NCBI GenBank assembly: GCA_030683705.1
Contig: JAUXPP010000077.1
Location: 1-47,157 of the forward strand
Source of the DNA: Polaromonas sp.
GTDB taxonomy: Bacteria > Pseudomonadota > Gammaproteobacteria > Burkholderiales > Burkholderiaceae_C
Reading direction: 5' to 3'
Length of the DNA stretch: 47,157 bases
In this document: positions 30,519 to 38,284 of the stretch, one piece after another
Numbering within the stretch: position 1 is the stretch's first letter
How the letters are laid out: every line of letters starts with the position of its first letter
Notes under the pieces: generated by a model
What the model was told of the DNA's origin: nothing
Databases searched by the model: none
Seen by the model: only the letters and a program-made list of their open reading frames with translations
Program-made: the position numbers and the translations under genes

Positions 30519-32432
30519 ATGTCCCTTCGTCCGACCCTTGATTTCCTGCTCTACCAATGGCTGGACGCCGAGTCGCTGAACCAGCGCGCGCGTTTTGCCG
30601 ACCATTCGCGCGAAACTTTCGACGCGGTGTTCGATACCTGCGAACGTATCGCGCGGGAAAAGTACGCGCCGTTCAACCGGCTGGTGGACACCCAGGAGCC
30701 GCATTTCGACGGCGAGACGGTCATCCTGCCGCAGGCGACCCACGATGCGCACCAGGCTTACGCCGGTTCCGGCATGTTGAGCGCCGCCCAGGACTACGAC
30801 GAAGGCGGCATGCAGCTGCCCTACACCATCGAGGCGGCGGCCAACTGTTTTTTCGCCCTGGCCTCGGTCAGCATAGGCTCCAGCCTGCTGACCAAGGGCA
30901 ATGCCAATTTGCTGCTGGTGCACGGCACCGAGGCGCAGAAAGAGGTGTTTGCGCGCAACGAGTTTGCCGGGCGCTTCTCCGGCACCATGTGTTTGTCCGA
31001 ACCGCAGGCCGGGTCCTCGCTGAGCGACATCACGACGCGTGCCGTTCCGGACGGCCCGGATTTCGAAGCCGAGCCGCTGGGCCCGCGTTACCGCCTCACC
31101 GGCAACAAGATGTGGATCTCGTCCGGCGAGCACGAGCTGACCGAAAACATCATCCACCTGGTGCTGGCCAAGATTCCGGGGCCGGACGGCAAGCTGATCC
31201 CCGGCACGCGCGGCATTTCGCTGTTCATCGTGCCCAAAAAGATGGTGGGCATGGACGGCCAGCTCACCGGCGAACGCAATGACGTTGCGCTGGCCGGTTT
31301 GAACCACAAGCTCGGTTGGCGCGGCACCACCAACACGCTGCTGAACTTCGGCGAAGGCAAGTACCCGTTGAACGGAAAAGCGGGTGCCATCGGCTACCTG
31401 GTCGGCAAGCCGCACGAAGGCCTGCGCTGCATGTTCCACATGATGAACGAGGCACGCATCGGAGTCGGCACCGCTGCCGTCATGTTGGGCATGGCCGGTT
31501 ACTACGCCTCGCTGGATTACGCGAAAAACCGGCCGCAGGGACGGCCAATTCAAGCCCCCACGCTCCGCGCTGCCGCGTCGTCGCTGCCCCCCGAGGGGGC
31601 GCATTCCACCTTGGGGCGGCCCGGCGGTGGAATCGGCCCAGTAAAGGACGCCGCCCAGCCGCAGGTGCGCATCATCGAACACGCCGACGTCAAGCGCATG
31701 TTGCTGGCCCAGAAGAGTTATTGCGAAGGTGCGCTGGCGCTGGAGCTGTACTGCGCGCGCCTGGTGGACGAGCAGCACACGGCTGACGCGCAGGCCGCCG
31801 ACGAGGCCCGCTTGCTGCTGGAGGTGTTGACGCCCATCGCCAAGAGCTGGCCCAGCGAGTGGTGCCTGGAAGCCAACTCGCTGGCGATCCAGATCCACGG
31901 GGGCTACGGCTACACCCGCGACTTCCCGGTCGAGCAGTACTGGCGCGACAACCGCCTGAACATGATCCACGAAGGCACACACGGCATCCAGGCCACCGAC
32001 CTGCTGGGCCGCAAGGTGCTGATGGAAGGCGGCAAGGGCCTGCAGTTGCTGGCCGCGCGCATCAACGCCACCATCGCGCGGGCCATTCAGCTTCCCGAGC
32101 TCGCTGCCCATGCCAACGCGCTGGCCCAGGCGCTGCAGCAAGTGGGGGCGACGACAAAAGCCGCCTGGGCCACCGGCAATCCGCAGGAGGCGTTGGCCAA
32201 CGCCGTGCCCTATATGCAGGGCTTCGGCCACACCGTGCTGGCCTGGATCTGGCTGGATGTAGCACTTTCCGCTCTGTCTGCCGATGCTACGAAATCGATA
32301 GCTGTTACGGCAGGTAAGCTCGGCGCCCTGCGCTATTTTTATCACTACGAATTGCCTAAAATCAGCGCCTGGCTTCAGGTGGTCGCCGCCCGTGACCCGA
32401 CCTGCGCCGATTTTCCGGAGGACGCGTTTTAA
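30519..32432 (+). CDS. Acyl-CoA dehydrogenase, long form with in-frame repeat inserts
   Basis: A 637-residue FAD enzyme that introduces the alpha-beta double bond in acyl-CoA. It belongs to the approximately 600-residue branch (as in DmdC-like enzymes): an N-terminal extension, SGTMCLSEPQAGSSLSDI and KMWISSGEHELTENI for the substrate/FAD region, GGYGYTRDFPVEQYWRDNR, and the catalytic Glu region IHEGTHGIQATDLLGRK. An insert of about 28 residues (including LPPEGAHSTLGRPGGG) splits the conserved run between GRPI and KDAAQPQVRIIEHADV. It is coded by a family A element. A second probable insert near residue 590 (DATKSIAV) matches family B. ATG 30519, with GGAG upstream, is the start. Confidence 0.92.
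   Translation: MSLRPTLDFLLYQWLDAESLNQRARFADHSRETFDAVFDTCERIAREKYAPFNRLVDTQEPHFDGETVILPQATHDAHQAYAGSGMLSAAQDYDEGGMQLPYTIEAAANCFFALASVSIGSSLLTKGNANLLLVHGTEAQKEVFARNEFAGRFSGTMCLSEPQAGSSLSDITTRAVPDGPDFEAEPLGPRYRLTGNKMWISSGEHELTENIIHLVLAKIPGPDGKLIPGTRGISLFIVPKKMVGMDGQLTGERNDVALAGLNHKLGWRGTTNTLLNFGEGKYPLNGKAGAIGYLVGKPHEGLRCMFHMMNEARIGVGTAAVMLGMAGYYASLDYAKNRPQGRPIQAPTLRAAASSLPPEGAHSTLGRPGGGIGPVKDAAQPQVRIIEHADVKRMLLAQKSYCEGALALELYCARLVDEQHTADAQAADEARLLLEVLTPIAKSWPSEWCLEANSLAIQIHGGYGYTRDFPVEQYWRDNRLNMIHEGTHGIQATDLLGRKVLMEGGKGLQLLAARINATIARAIQLPELAAHANALAQALQQVGATTKAAWATGNPQEALANAVPYMQGFGHTVLAWIWLDVALSALSADATKSIAVTAGKLGALRYFYHYELPKISAWLQVVAARDPTCADFPEDAF
31554..31633 (+). repeat. Family A palindromic element, copy 2 (in acyl-CoA dehydrogenase)
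   Basis: It begins GCCCCCACGCT, contains the core hairpin GCCCCCCGAGGGGGC, then ATTCCACC (31603-31610), the 15-base loop TTGGGGCGGCCCGGC (31611-31625) and GGTGGAAT (31626-31633). The last two 8-base arms pair perfectly. It is translated in frame as an Ala/Pro/Gly-rich insert without stops. Confidence 0.9.
32285..32330 (-). repeat. Probable family B repeat, reversed (in acyl-CoA dehydrogenase)
   Basis: TGCTACGAAATCGATAGCTG, then TTACGGCAGGTAAGC and a GGCGCCCTG end, resembles the reverse complement of the family B consensus (TGCTAT..GATAGCTGCTTGCG..). The GCTA/TAGC hairpin is kept. It encodes the ADATKSIAVTAG stretch near the C-terminus, where related enzymes go directly to the GKL(A)..RYFF region. 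The match is degenerate. Confidence 0.4.
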
Positions 32433-32662
32433 TGGGGTTTTTCAAGGAAACAGGCAGCGCCACACCCAGCAAAACCATCACCCGCCTGCAGCAGCTGATC
32501 TGGGTGCTGATTTATGGCGGGCTGCTGACGCTGGTGCTGGGCCTGTCGGTGCAGCGCAGCGATGACGCCATCGGCTGGTCCATGGTGGTGGGCGGCGGTG
32601 TGCTCGCCGCGCTCGGGTTTTTCCTGATTTATGTGCGGTCCCGGCTGACCAGCAGCGACTGA
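32432..32662 (+). CDS. Small two-segment membrane protein, unknown function
   Basis: A 76-residue protein. Two hydrophobic segments (about 22-40 and 50-68: LIWVLIYGGLLTLVLGLSV and GWSMVVGGGVLAALGFFLIY) are joined by a short charged loop (QRSDDAIG). The tail is basic then acidic. No family was recognised. The ATG overlaps the acyl-CoA dehydrogenase stop by one base (TAATG), so it is translated with that gene. Homologues would be expected downstream of the same gene in related genomes if it is functionally tied. Confidence 0.65.
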   Translation: MGFFKETGSATPSKTITRLQQLIWVLIYGGLLTLVLGLSVQRSDDAIGWSMVVGGGVLAALGFFLIYVRSRLTSSD

Positions 32663-32741
32663 TGCGTCTACCGGGCGACAAGCGGCAAGCGCTGCTTGCG
32701 CGACACTTGTGCTATCTCTCCAACACGCAAGGACCCCGACC

Positions 32742-33533
32742 ATGACCCGTACCATCCAGCAACTGTTTGATCTCACCGGAAAAACCGCCCTGGTCACCGG
32801 CGGCTCGCGCGGCCTCGGCCTGCAGCTTGCCCAGGCACTCGGCGAAGCCGGCGCGAAGATCATGCTGAGTTCGCGCAAGGCCGATGACCTCGAGGAGTCG
32901 GCCGCCACGCTCAAGGCCGCCGGCATTGATGTCGACTGGATCGCCGCCGATTGCGCGAAAGAAGCCGACATCCGCCGGCTGGCCGACGACACCATCCAGC
33001 GCTTCGGCCATGTGGACATCCTGGTCAACAACGCCGGCGCGGCCTGGGGCGCGCCCGCCGAAGATCACCCGGTGGAAGCCTGGGACAAGGTGATGAACCT
33101 GAACATCCGCGGTTACTTCATCCTGAGCCAGCATATCGCCAAACACAGCATGATTGCGCGCCGCTCCGGCCGCATCATCAACGTCGCTTCCATTGCCGGC
33201 CTGGGCGGCAACCCGCCCGAGATGACCACGGTCGCCTACAACACTTCCAAGGGCGCCGTCATCAACTTCACCCGCGCACTGGGTTGCGAATGGGGCAAGT
33301 ACAACATTACCGTCAACGCGATTTGCCCGGGCTTTTTCCCGAGCAAGATGACGGTGGGCACACTCAAGGCCCTGGGCGAGGAAAAACTCGCGGCCCACGC
33401 ACCGCTGCTGCGCCTGGGCGACGACGAGGATTTGAAGGGCCTGTGTGTGCTGTATGCCTCGGACGCCGGCAAACACATCACGGCGCAGTGGATGGCGGTG
33501 GATGGCGGCGTGTCCGCGGTGACGGGTGGTTGA
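32742..33533 (+). CDS. Short-chain dehydrogenase/reductase
   Basis: A 263-residue SDR of the classical type. The cofactor motif is TGGSRGLGLQ, NNAG follows at about 90, the catalytic Ser lies in the VASIAG stretch, and the Tyr/Lys motif is YNTSKGA. The C-terminus ends WMAVDGGVSAVTGG. It most likely oxidises or reduces a hydroxyacyl or related alcohol with NAD(P)(H). ATG 32742 was chosen over an upstream GTG/ATG because it is preceded by AAGGA and starts the conserved N-terminus. The 79-bp gap before it has a perfect palindrome GCAAGC-GCT-GCTTGC at 32685-32699. It is 7 bp before the thioesterase gene. Confidence 0.88.
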   Translation: MTRTIQQLFDLTGKTALVTGGSRGLGLQLAQALGEAGAKIMLSSRKADDLEESAATLKAAGIDVDWIAADCAKEADIRRLADDTIQRFGHVDILVNNAGAAWGAPAEDHPVEAWDKVMNLNIRGYFILSQHIAKHSMIARRSGRIINVASIAGLGGNPPEMTTVAYNTSKGAVINFTRALGCEWGKYNITVNAICPGFFPSKMTVGTLKALGEEKLAAHAPLLRLGDDEDLKGLCVLYASDAGKHITAQWMAVDGGVSAVTGG

Positions 33534-33540
33534 TCAAGCC

Positions 33541-33981
33541 ATGAACTTCGGCGTAGACATCCCTTTTGTCCACCACCTCGGTTTCGAGCTGATGTTGTTC
33601 GAGGGTGGGGCATCGCAGATCGATTACACGCCGCGGCCGGAACACCTGAACTCTTTCCACGTCACGCACGGCGGCGCCTTGATGACTTTGCAGGACGTGG
33701 TGATGGCCACCGCCGCGCGCAGTGTGGAGCCCGACATGGGCGTGGTCACCATCGAGATGAAGACCAGCTTCATGCGCCCGGCGCCCGGCGACGGCAGCAA
33801 GCTCACCGCCAAAGGCCGGCTGATCCACCGCACGGCGACCATGGCGTTTACCGAAGGCACGGTGTATGACGTCAAGGGGCAGGTCTGTTCGCATGCCACC
33901 GGCACCTTCAAGTACGTCAAACGCCTGGCCGTCGGTCCCAAAGGCGTGAATCCCCTCAACACCGTGATTTCGACCGACTGA
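33541..33981 (+). CDS. PaaI-type hotdog-fold thioesterase
   Basis: A 146-residue member of the PaaI/YbaW-type hotdog family. The motif HVTHGGALMTLQDVVMATAA places the catalytic acidic residue (Asp in LQDVV) in the long helix, with VVTIEMKTSFMRPA and GTFKYVKR as the usual sheet strands. It would hydrolyse acyl-CoA thioesters, perhaps to free CoA from dead-end intermediates. The start ATG 33541 lies 7 bp after the SDR stop; a GTG at 33526 that overlaps the SDR is an alternative. No clear ribosome site is present, so coupling to the SDR gene is likely. Confidence 0.82.
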   Translation: MNFGVDIPFVHHLGFELMLFEGGASQIDYTPRPEHLNSFHVTHGGALMTLQDVVMATAARSVEPDMGVVTIEMKTSFMRPAPGDGSKLTAKGRLIHRTATMAFTEGTVYDVKGQVCSHATGTFKYVKRLAVGPKGVNPLNTVISTD

Positions 33982-34005
33982 TTCGCCGGTCCCGGATTCT
34001 CAAGT

Positions 34006-34061
34006 AAAAACAGGCTCCATCCCTTGTCCAGCAAGCGTGAGCAGCTCTCAAATTAATAGCA
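34006..34061 (+). repeat. Family B repeat, copy 3 (intergenic)
   Basis: AAAAACAGGCTCCATCCCTT, then GTCCAGCAAGCGTGAGCAGC, then TCTCAAATTAATAGCA. This copy is the best reference for the family: its left half matches purL copy 2 and its right half the hairpin of copies 1 and 4 (one arm here reads GCTCT). It fills most of the gap between the thioesterase and MDR genes; the ribosome site of the latter follows directly. Confidence 0.8.
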
Positions 34062-34076
34062 CACCAGGAGACTTCC

Positions 34077-35093
34077 ATGCCAAAAAACCAGCAAATCCTT
34101 CTTGACAACCGTCCCGCCGGCGAGGCGGTCGCCGCCAACTTCAAACTTGTCAGCAGCGACACGCCGGCGCTTGCCGACGGCCAGGTGCTGGTGCGGCATC
34201 ACTTCATGAGCCTGGACCCCTACATGCGCGGCCGCATGAACGATGCCAAGAGTTATGCCCAGCCGCAGGCGCTGGGCCAGGTCATGGGTGGCGGCACGGC
34301 CGGTGAGGTGGTCGAATCGAAAAATCCGAAGTTCGCCGTGGGCGACAAGGTGGTTGGCATGGGTGGCTGGCAGGAGTACAGCGTGGTGGATGCGAACCAG
34401 CCAGGCGCGCTGCGCAAGGTCGATACCACCCATGTGCCACTGTCGCACTACCTGGGCGCAGTCGGCATGCCGGGCGTCACAGCCTGGTATGGCCTGGTGA
34501 AAATCATAGAACCCAAAGCCGGCCAGACCGTGGTGGTGAGTGCTGCCACCGGCGCGGTGGGCAGTGCCTTCGGTGCCCTGGCCAAGGCGCGCGGCTGCCG
34601 CGCCGTCGGTATTGCCGGCGGCCCCGACAAATGCAAGTACGCGGTCGAAGAACTCGGCTTTGACGTCTGCATCGACTACAAAGAGCACAAGGATGCGGCT
34701 TCGCTGTCGAAAGCGCTCAAGCAAGCCTGCCCCGATGGCATCGACGGCTACTTCGAAAACGTCGGCGGCATGATCCTGGACGCGGTGCTGAGCCGCATGA
34801 ACGCCTTCGGCAAGATCGCGCTGTGCGGCATGATCGCCGGCTACGACGGCCAACCTTTGCCCATGAGTTATCCGCAGCTGATCCTGACGAATCGCCTGAA
34901 AATCCAGGGTTTTATCGTCAGCGAACACATGGAAGTCTGGCCGGAAGCGCTGAAGGAACTCGGCACGCTGGTCGCCACCGGCAAGCTCAAGCCGCGCGAA
35001 ACCATTGCGCAGGGCATAGCCGCAGCACCTGAAGCATTTCTCGGTTTGCTCAAGGGAAAAAACTTCGGCAAACAGCTCGTGAAACTGATCTGA
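34077..35093 (+). CDS. NADP-dependent medium-chain reductase (MDR, CurA-like)
   Basis: A 338-residue oxidoreductase of the zinc-free MDR branch (leukotriene B4 dehydrogenase / CurA-like). The N-terminal substrate domain begins NQQILLDNRPAGEA and has FMSLDPYMRGRM; the NADP Rossmann motif is AATGAVGSAFGALAKARGCRAVGIAGG. The core ends with LKGKNFGKQLVK. It probably reduces the double bond of enones. Start ATG 34077, with CAGGAG upstream. It is directly followed by the AidB-like acyl-CoA dehydrogenase, which starts 31 bp after its stop. Confidence 0.9.
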   Translation: MPKNQQILLDNRPAGEAVAANFKLVSSDTPALADGQVLVRHHFMSLDPYMRGRMNDAKSYAQPQALGQVMGGGTAGEVVESKNPKFAVGDKVVGMGGWQEYSVVDANQPGALRKVDTTHVPLSHYLGAVGMPGVTAWYGLVKIIEPKAGQTVVVSAATGAVGSAFGALAKARGCRAVGIAGGPDKCKYAVEELGFDVCIDYKEHKDAASLSKALKQACPDGIDGYFENVGGMILDAVLSRMNAFGKIALCGMIAGYDGQPLPMSYPQLILTNRLKIQGFIVSEHMEVWPEALKELGTLVATGKLKPRETIAQGIAAAPEAFLGLLKGKNFGKQLVKLI

Positions 35094-35124
35094 TGCGGCG
35101 ACTGCGCGGCCGAAAGGAGTGCAC

Positions 35125-36843
35125 ATGACCCACGACGTCTTCAACCAGCCCGTGCCGCTGGTCGACTACAACGTTTTCGAGACGAACCGGCCGCTGCGTG
35201 ATGCGCTGACATTCAACGCACCGTCGCTGGCGACCGCTGAGCTGTCGGCGCTGGGCGCCAGACTCGGCAGTGCGGAGATGCAGTCTCACGCACGGCTGGC
35301 CAACGTGCACATGCCGGTGCTGCACAGCCATGACCGCTTCGGCCGGCGTGTGGACCAGGTCGAATTTCATCCTGGTTACCACGAGCTGATGAAGTTGTCG
35401 GTGAGTGCGGGCCTGCACGGCACGCCCTGGTCCGGCGATGTGGCCCCCACGCTTGTCACTTCGCGTACTGCGCTGCCCCCCGAGGGGGCTGCTTCGGCTT
35501 GGGGCGGCCCGGCGCCGAAGCGGGCTGCGTCGGCGCATGTCCTGCGAGCAGCAGGCTTCATGCTGTTCACCGAGCTCGAGCCCTCGACGCTTTGCCCGAT
35601 CTCGATGACCTACGCGGTCACACCGGCCTTGCGCAGCAACGCCGCCATCCATGCCGACTGGGCGCCTAAACTCACCAGCCGCGAGTACGACCCGGCCCTC
35701 AAGCTGTTCTCTGAAAAAACCGGCGTGACCATGGGTATGGGCATGACCGAAAAGCAGGGCGGCTCGGACGTGCGCGCCAACACGACGCAGGCGGCGCCGG
35801 ATGGCAGCGACGGATGGGGCCAACGCTACCGCCTGACCGGCCACAAGTGGTTTTTCTCGGCGCCCATGTGTGACGCCTTCCTGGTCCTGGCCCAGGCACC
35901 GGCGGGCTTGAGCTGTTTTTTCATTCCGCGCGTTCTTCCCGATGGCAGCCTCAATGCGATCCGCATCCAGCGCCTGAAGGACAAGCTGGGCAACAAGGCC
36001 AATGCCAGTTCCGAGGTCGAGTTTGAAAACGCCAGCGCCTGGCTGGTCGGCGACGAAGGCCGTGGCGTGCCGCAAATCCTCGAGATGGGCACCATGACCC
36101 GGCTGGACTGCGCACTCGGCACCAGCGGCTTGATGCGCCAGGCGCTGGCCATCGCCCTGAACCACTGCGCCCAGCGCCAGGCCTTCGGCAAAGCGCTGAT
36201 GGCCCAGCCCCTGATGCGCAATGTGCTGGCCGACCTGGCGCTCGAGTCCGAAGCGGCCACCGCGCTGTCCATGCGCCTGGCGCGCGCCTTTGACCACAAC
36301 ACGGACCCGCATGAGCAGGCGATGGCGCGCTTGCTCACGCCGGTCGCCAAGTTCTGGATCTGCAAACGCGGCAGCCACTTTGCGCAGGAAGCCATGGAGT
36401 GCCTGGGCGGCAATGGGTATGTGGAGGAGGGCGGTGAGGGCATCATGGCCCGCATCTACCGCGAGATGCCGCTCAACTCGATCTGGGAAGGTGCCGGCAA
36501 CATCATGGCGCTGGACCTGCTGCGCGCGCTGCGCAAGGGTGATGCCGCCGCCGCGCTGGCGCATGAACTGGCGCCCGCCAAAGGCGCGCACCCGGCGCTG
36601 GACCGCATGGCCAGCGCCTTGCCGGCACGGGTCGAAGAGATGGCTACCGAAATCGAGGCGCGACGCCTCGCGCAGGACGTGGCACTGGCGGTTCAGGCCG
36701 CGCTGTTGTACCAGACCGCACCACCTGCCGTGTTTGGCGCCTTCTGCGATTCCCGCCTGGCCGGTAACTGGGGCCAGGCATTTGGCACGCTGGGTGCCGG
36801 CCTGGACCTGGACGCGCTGATCCAGCGCGCCATGCCGCAATAG
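35125..36843 (+). CDS. AidB-like acyl-CoA dehydrogenase with in-frame repeat insert
   Basis: A 572-residue flavoprotein of the AidB/isovaleryl-CoA dehydrogenase branch. The hallmark blocks are FNQPVPLVDYNVFETNRPL at the N-terminus, CPISMTYA, GMTEKQGGSDVRANTT, HKWFFSAPMCDAFLVLAQ, LGGNGYVEEGG and PLNSIWEGAGNIMALDLLRAL. E. coli AidB binds DNA and is induced by alkylation; most relatives' substrates are unknown. Between HGTPWSG and the conserved HVLRAAGF it carries about 25-30 extra residues (containing ALPPEGAASAWGGPAP), coded by a family A element. Start ATG 35125 has AAAGGAG upstream. Confidence 0.9.
   Translation: MTHDVFNQPVPLVDYNVFETNRPLRDALTFNAPSLATAELSALGARLGSAEMQSHARLANVHMPVLHSHDRFGRRVDQVEFHPGYHELMKLSVSAGLHGTPWSGDVAPTLVTSRTALPPEGAASAWGGPAPKRAASAHVLRAAGFMLFTELEPSTLCPISMTYAVTPALRSNAAIHADWAPKLTSREYDPALKLFSEKTGVTMGMGMTEKQGGSDVRANTTQAAPDGSDGWGQRYRLTGHKWFFSAPMCDAFLVLAQAPAGLSCFFIPRVLPDGSLNAIRIQRLKDKLGNKANASSEVEFENASAWLVGDEGRGVPQILEMGTMTRLDCALGTSGLMRQALAIALNHCAQRQAFGKALMAQPLMRNVLADLALESEAATALSMRLARAFDHNTDPHEQAMARLLTPVAKFWICKRGSHFAQEAMECLGGNGYVEEGGEGIMARIYREMPLNSIWEGAGNIMALDLLRALRKGDAAAALAHELAPAKGAHPALDRMASALPARVEEMATEIEARRLAQDVALAVQAALLYQTAPPAVFGAFCDSRLAGNWGQAFGTLGAGLDLDALIQRAMPQ
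35443..35521 (+). repeat. Family A palindromic element, copy 3 (in AidB-like gene)
   Basis: GCCCCCACGCT, core hairpin GCCCCCCGAGGGGGC, then GCTTCGGC (35491-35498), the invariant loop TTGGGGCGGCCCGGC (35499-35513) and GCCGAAGC (35514-35521). The 8-bp stem is perfect and differs from copy 2 at five positions, with pairing kept at each. It is read in frame as a stop-free Ala/Pro/Gly-rich insert. Confidence 0.9.
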
Positions 36844-36868
36844 AACGAAAACGAAAAGGAGACACCCG

Positions 36869-37819
36869 ATGGCCGACCTGATTCTTCACCACTACCCAAG
36901 CTCGCCGTTTTCTGAAAAAGTCCGGCTCATCCTGGCCTACAAGCAGTTGCCGTGGAAATCGGTGGTGATCCCCGCCATCATGCCCAAGCCCGATGTGCTG
37001 GCGCTGACCGGCGGTTACCGCAAGACACCGTTCCTGCAGGTCGGCGCCGACATTTATTGCGACAGCGCCCTGATCGCCGACGTGCTTGAGCACCTGCAAC
37101 CCACACCGTCGATCTACCCCGAACCGGCCAAGGGCCTGGCGCGCACGCTGGCGCAGTGGGCCGACAGCACGCTGTTCTGGGCGGCGATGGCGCACAACCT
37201 CGGCCCCAAAGGCGCAGCCCACATGTTTGCCGGCGCGCCACCGGAGGCCGCGCGGGCGTTTGGTGAAGACCGCAAGGCCATGAGCAGCAACATGGTGCGG
37301 CTGCGCCCGGCCGATGCCGCAGCCGCCTACAAGTCCTACTTGCGGCGCCTGTCGGACATGCTGGACGACCAGCCCTTTCTGCTCGGCCAGGTGCCCTGTA
37401 TCGCCGACTTCTCGGCCTACCACCCGCTGTGGTTCACGCGGGTGCGCACGCCGGTGGTGGCCGACATCCTGCAACTCACACCGGCGGTGCTGGACTGGAT
37501 GGACCGCATGGCGGCCATCGGCAGCGGCCGCATGGAAAAATCCAGTGCCGCCGAGGCGATCGCCGAAGCGGCCGCTGCCGAACCCATGGCCATCGGCCAC
37601 GGCCTGCTGCGTGACAGCACCTTCCAGGACGAACACGGCATCCCGCTCGGCAGCCGGGTGAGCATCAGCGCCGAAAGTTTCGGCCCCGAGCCGACCGAGG
37701 GCGAACTGGTGGCCGCCACACGCACCCACTACACGCTGCGCCGCAGCGACGAACGCGCCGGCACGTTGCACGTTCACTTTCCGCGTATCGGTTATGTGCT
37801 GAAAGCCGCCGGCGCATGA
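36869..37819 (+). CDS. Glutathione S-transferase-like protein with C-terminal extension
   Basis: A 316-residue protein. Residues 1 to about 75 form a thioredoxin-like GST N-terminal domain (LILHHYPSSPFSEKVRLIL, with the usual Ser/Cys region SPFS, then RKTPFLQ and the CDSALIADVL motif for glutathione binding). An alpha-helical C-terminal domain covers about 95-220 (FLLGQVPCIADFSAYHPLW). About 95 further residues have no counterpart in ordinary GSTs of 200-230 residues; the conserved-looking stretch ISAESFGPEPTEGELV suggests an added small domain. Start ATG 36869 has AAAAGGAG upstream. Its stop overlaps the GNAT start (ATGA). Confidence 0.82.
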   Translation: MADLILHHYPSSPFSEKVRLILAYKQLPWKSVVIPAIMPKPDVLALTGGYRKTPFLQVGADIYCDSALIADVLEHLQPTPSIYPEPAKGLARTLAQWADSTLFWAAMAHNLGPKGAAHMFAGAPPEAARAFGEDRKAMSSNMVRLRPADAAAAYKSYLRRLSDMLDDQPFLLGQVPCIADFSAYHPLWFTRVRTPVVADILQLTPAVLDWMDRMAAIGSGRMEKSSAAEAIAEAAAAEPMAIGHGLLRDSTFQDEHGIPLGSRVSISAESFGPEPTEGELVAATRTHYTLRRSDERAGTLHVHFPRIGYVLKAAGA

Positions 37820-38268
37820 GCGGGATCGCCTGGCGCGCGCTTTCTTTTACCGCGCTGTCCCCGGGCGAGCTTTATGACGTTCTGCAGTTGCGCACCGAGG
37901 TGTTTGTGATCGAGCAGGGCTGTGTTTTCCAGGACATGGACGGCTCGGACGCCCAGGCGCTGCACCTGCTGGGCAACACCGACAGCCTGCTGGTCGCGTA
38001 TGCGCGCTGTTTTGCCGCCGGTGTGAAATTTGCCGAAGCCAGCATAGGCCGCGTCATCACGCGCCAGTCACAGCGCGGCAAGGGCACAGGCCACGCGCTC
38101 ATGCGGCAAGCCATCGCCTGCCTGTTTGCCCAGTGGGGTCCGCAGCCCATACGCATAGGCGCGCAGGCCCGGCTGGAAAAGTTTTACCTGCAGCACGGCT
38201 TCCAGGTGGCCGGGCAGCCTTATATCGAAGACGGCATTCCTCATATCGAGATGCTGCGGCCCGTTTAA
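37816..38268 (+). CDS. GNAT acetyltransferase, ElaA-like
   Basis: A 150-residue acetyl-CoA-dependent transferase of the ElaA branch. The N-terminal LQLRTEVFVIEQGCVFQDMDGSD and the acetyl-CoA motif RVITRQSQRGKGTGHALM are typical, and GAQARLEKFYLQHGF corresponds to motif B. The target is unknown. The ATG overlaps the GST-like stop (ATGA at 37816-37819), so translation is coupled to it. Confidence 0.85.
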   Translation: MSGIAWRALSFTALSPGELYDVLQLRTEVFVIEQGCVFQDMDGSDAQALHLLGNTDSLLVAYARCFAAGVKFAEASIGRVITRQSQRGKGTGHALMRQAIACLFAQWGPQPIRIGAQARLEKFYLQHGFQVAGQPYIEDGIPHIEMLRPV

Positions 38269-38284
38269 TTTTCAGGAGCTAAAC

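Noticed and set aside
32667..32722. GCTGCTTGCGC-containing gap as a family B copy
   Set aside because: An 11-base match and a nearby palindrome only; alignment fails over the rest of the repeat.
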